A stretch of 41,884 nt of DNA from Bacteroidales bacterium. GTDB lineage: Bacteria; Bacteroidota; Bacteroidia; Bacteroidales; Muribaculaceae. This document shows positions 41,528 to 41,884 of the stretch, piece after piece. The translations under genes and the position numbers were made by a program. The notes below the pieces were generated by a model, which did not search any database, was not told the DNA's origin, and worked only from the letters and a program-made list of their open reading frames with translations. The DNA lies in assembly GCA_014800535.1 (NCBI GenBank), contig JAAVFW010000017.1, positions 1 to 41,884 of the forward strand. Direction: 5' to 3'. Each line of letters opens with the position of its first letter. The stretch's first letter is position 1.

Positions 41528-41884
41528 CCGACGATGCTCTCATTCATCCGCAGAGCTTCTAAGACACAGAGCTTTTTGTTTAAGCCGCTTTAGCTTCAGC
41601 TAAGCGTTGCTGCTCGCAGCAAAACCTCCGCGCCACTCCCATAACTCTTATTATTCCGACGATGCCCTCATTCATCCGCAGAGCTTCTAAGATACAGAGC
41701 TTTTTGTTTAAGCCGCTTTAGCTTCAGCTAAGCGTTGCTGCTTGCAGCAAAACTTCCGCGCCGCTCCCATACCTCTCATTATTCCGACGATGCTCTTATT
41801 CATCTGCAGAGCTTCTGAGCTGCGGAGCTTTTTGTTTAAGCCGCTTTAGCTTCAGCTAAGCGTTGCTGCTCGCAGCAAAACCTC
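41522..41884. repeat. 128-bp tandem repeat, three copies (last cut by window end)
   Basis: ATTATTCCGACGATG begins copies at 41522, 41650 and 41778, an exact 128-bp period. Copy three is cut at 107 bp. Each copy holds the inverted repeats GCTTTAGCTTCAGCTAAGC (41587-41605 in copy one) and TTGCTG-CTCG-CAGCAA (41607-41622), plus two direct CAGAGCTT motifs. Copies differ at a few positions only. The two bounding 9-mers of each copy resemble units of the array to the left. The stretch from 41345 contains no gene. Confidence 0.85.

Noticed and set aside
41447..41884. CRISPR array
   Set aside because: The 9-bp units have no spacers and the 128-bp copies are nearly identical across their whole length. 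CRISPR arrays need short conserved repeats with different spacers, and no cas gene is present.

Overview
The window looks like a chromosomal segment of a member of the Bacteroidales, probably close to Muribaculaceae. The order is fairly secure and the family is a guess. The evidence is the gene content: a Bat aerotolerance operon, a DUF4827 lipoprotein next to glmM, C10/Spi-type secreted proteins with type IX-like tails, and HU paralogues with envelope domains. Nine promoters also fit the Bacteroidota pattern TTTG (or TTG), 19-20 bp, TAnnTTTG. No phage, insertion sequence, CRISPR array or rRNA was seen. Most of the window is core or housekeeping DNA.

Layout. 1-158 holds inverted repeats. 195-3094 (+) is mazG, topB and a small Cys-rich membrane protein. 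3115-4703 (-) is a BASS-family transporter and mtnN. 4832-6507 (+) is a YciO-like protein and malate dehydrogenase, closed by a 26-bp perfect hairpin terminator. 6625-9702 (-) is a small membrane protein, a secreted protein made of a Spi-type domain with no protease, an HU-TM-LysM protein and an HU paralogue. 9816-10729 (-) is tRNA-Glu, rpsP and tRNA-Met. 10913-13701 (+) is a lipoprotein and a MurB-metallohydrolase fusion. 13827-16820 (-) is a large C10 (streptopain-like) protease. 17009-26322 (+) is a run of envelope and metabolic genes: an LPG-synthase-TM-like protein, a DHH phosphoesterase, DUF4827, glmM, sppA, lpxK, purine nucleoside phosphorylase and thiL. 26479-35931 (+) is a complete Bat operon: moxR, DUF58, a BatD/DUF4381-like membrane protein, batA, a batB-batC fusion, a short BatD paralogue, batD and batE. 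36136-41344 (+) is a small HTH protein, mutS2, an SGNH hydrolase and an MBOAT acyltransferase. 41345-41884 is non-coding: a terminator, a 9-bp tandem array and a 128-bp tandem repeat that runs off the window end.

How the genes fit together. The Bat block is the clearest system: an AAA+ ATPase, a DUF58 partner, VWA proteins carrying MIDAS motifs, TPR proteins and large periplasmic BatD proteins, which together form a membrane complex. MurB, GlmM and LpxK supply peptidoglycan and lipid A precursors. The SGNH/MBOAT pair probably O-acylates an exported glycan. I did not find a wholly new multigene system. The most unusual items are the stand-alone Spi-domain protein near a C10 protease, the HU-TM-LysM protein, two in-frame gene fusions (MurB-MBL and BatB-BatC), tandem BatD paralogues, four promoters that predict leaderless mRNAs, and the repeat cluster at the right end.
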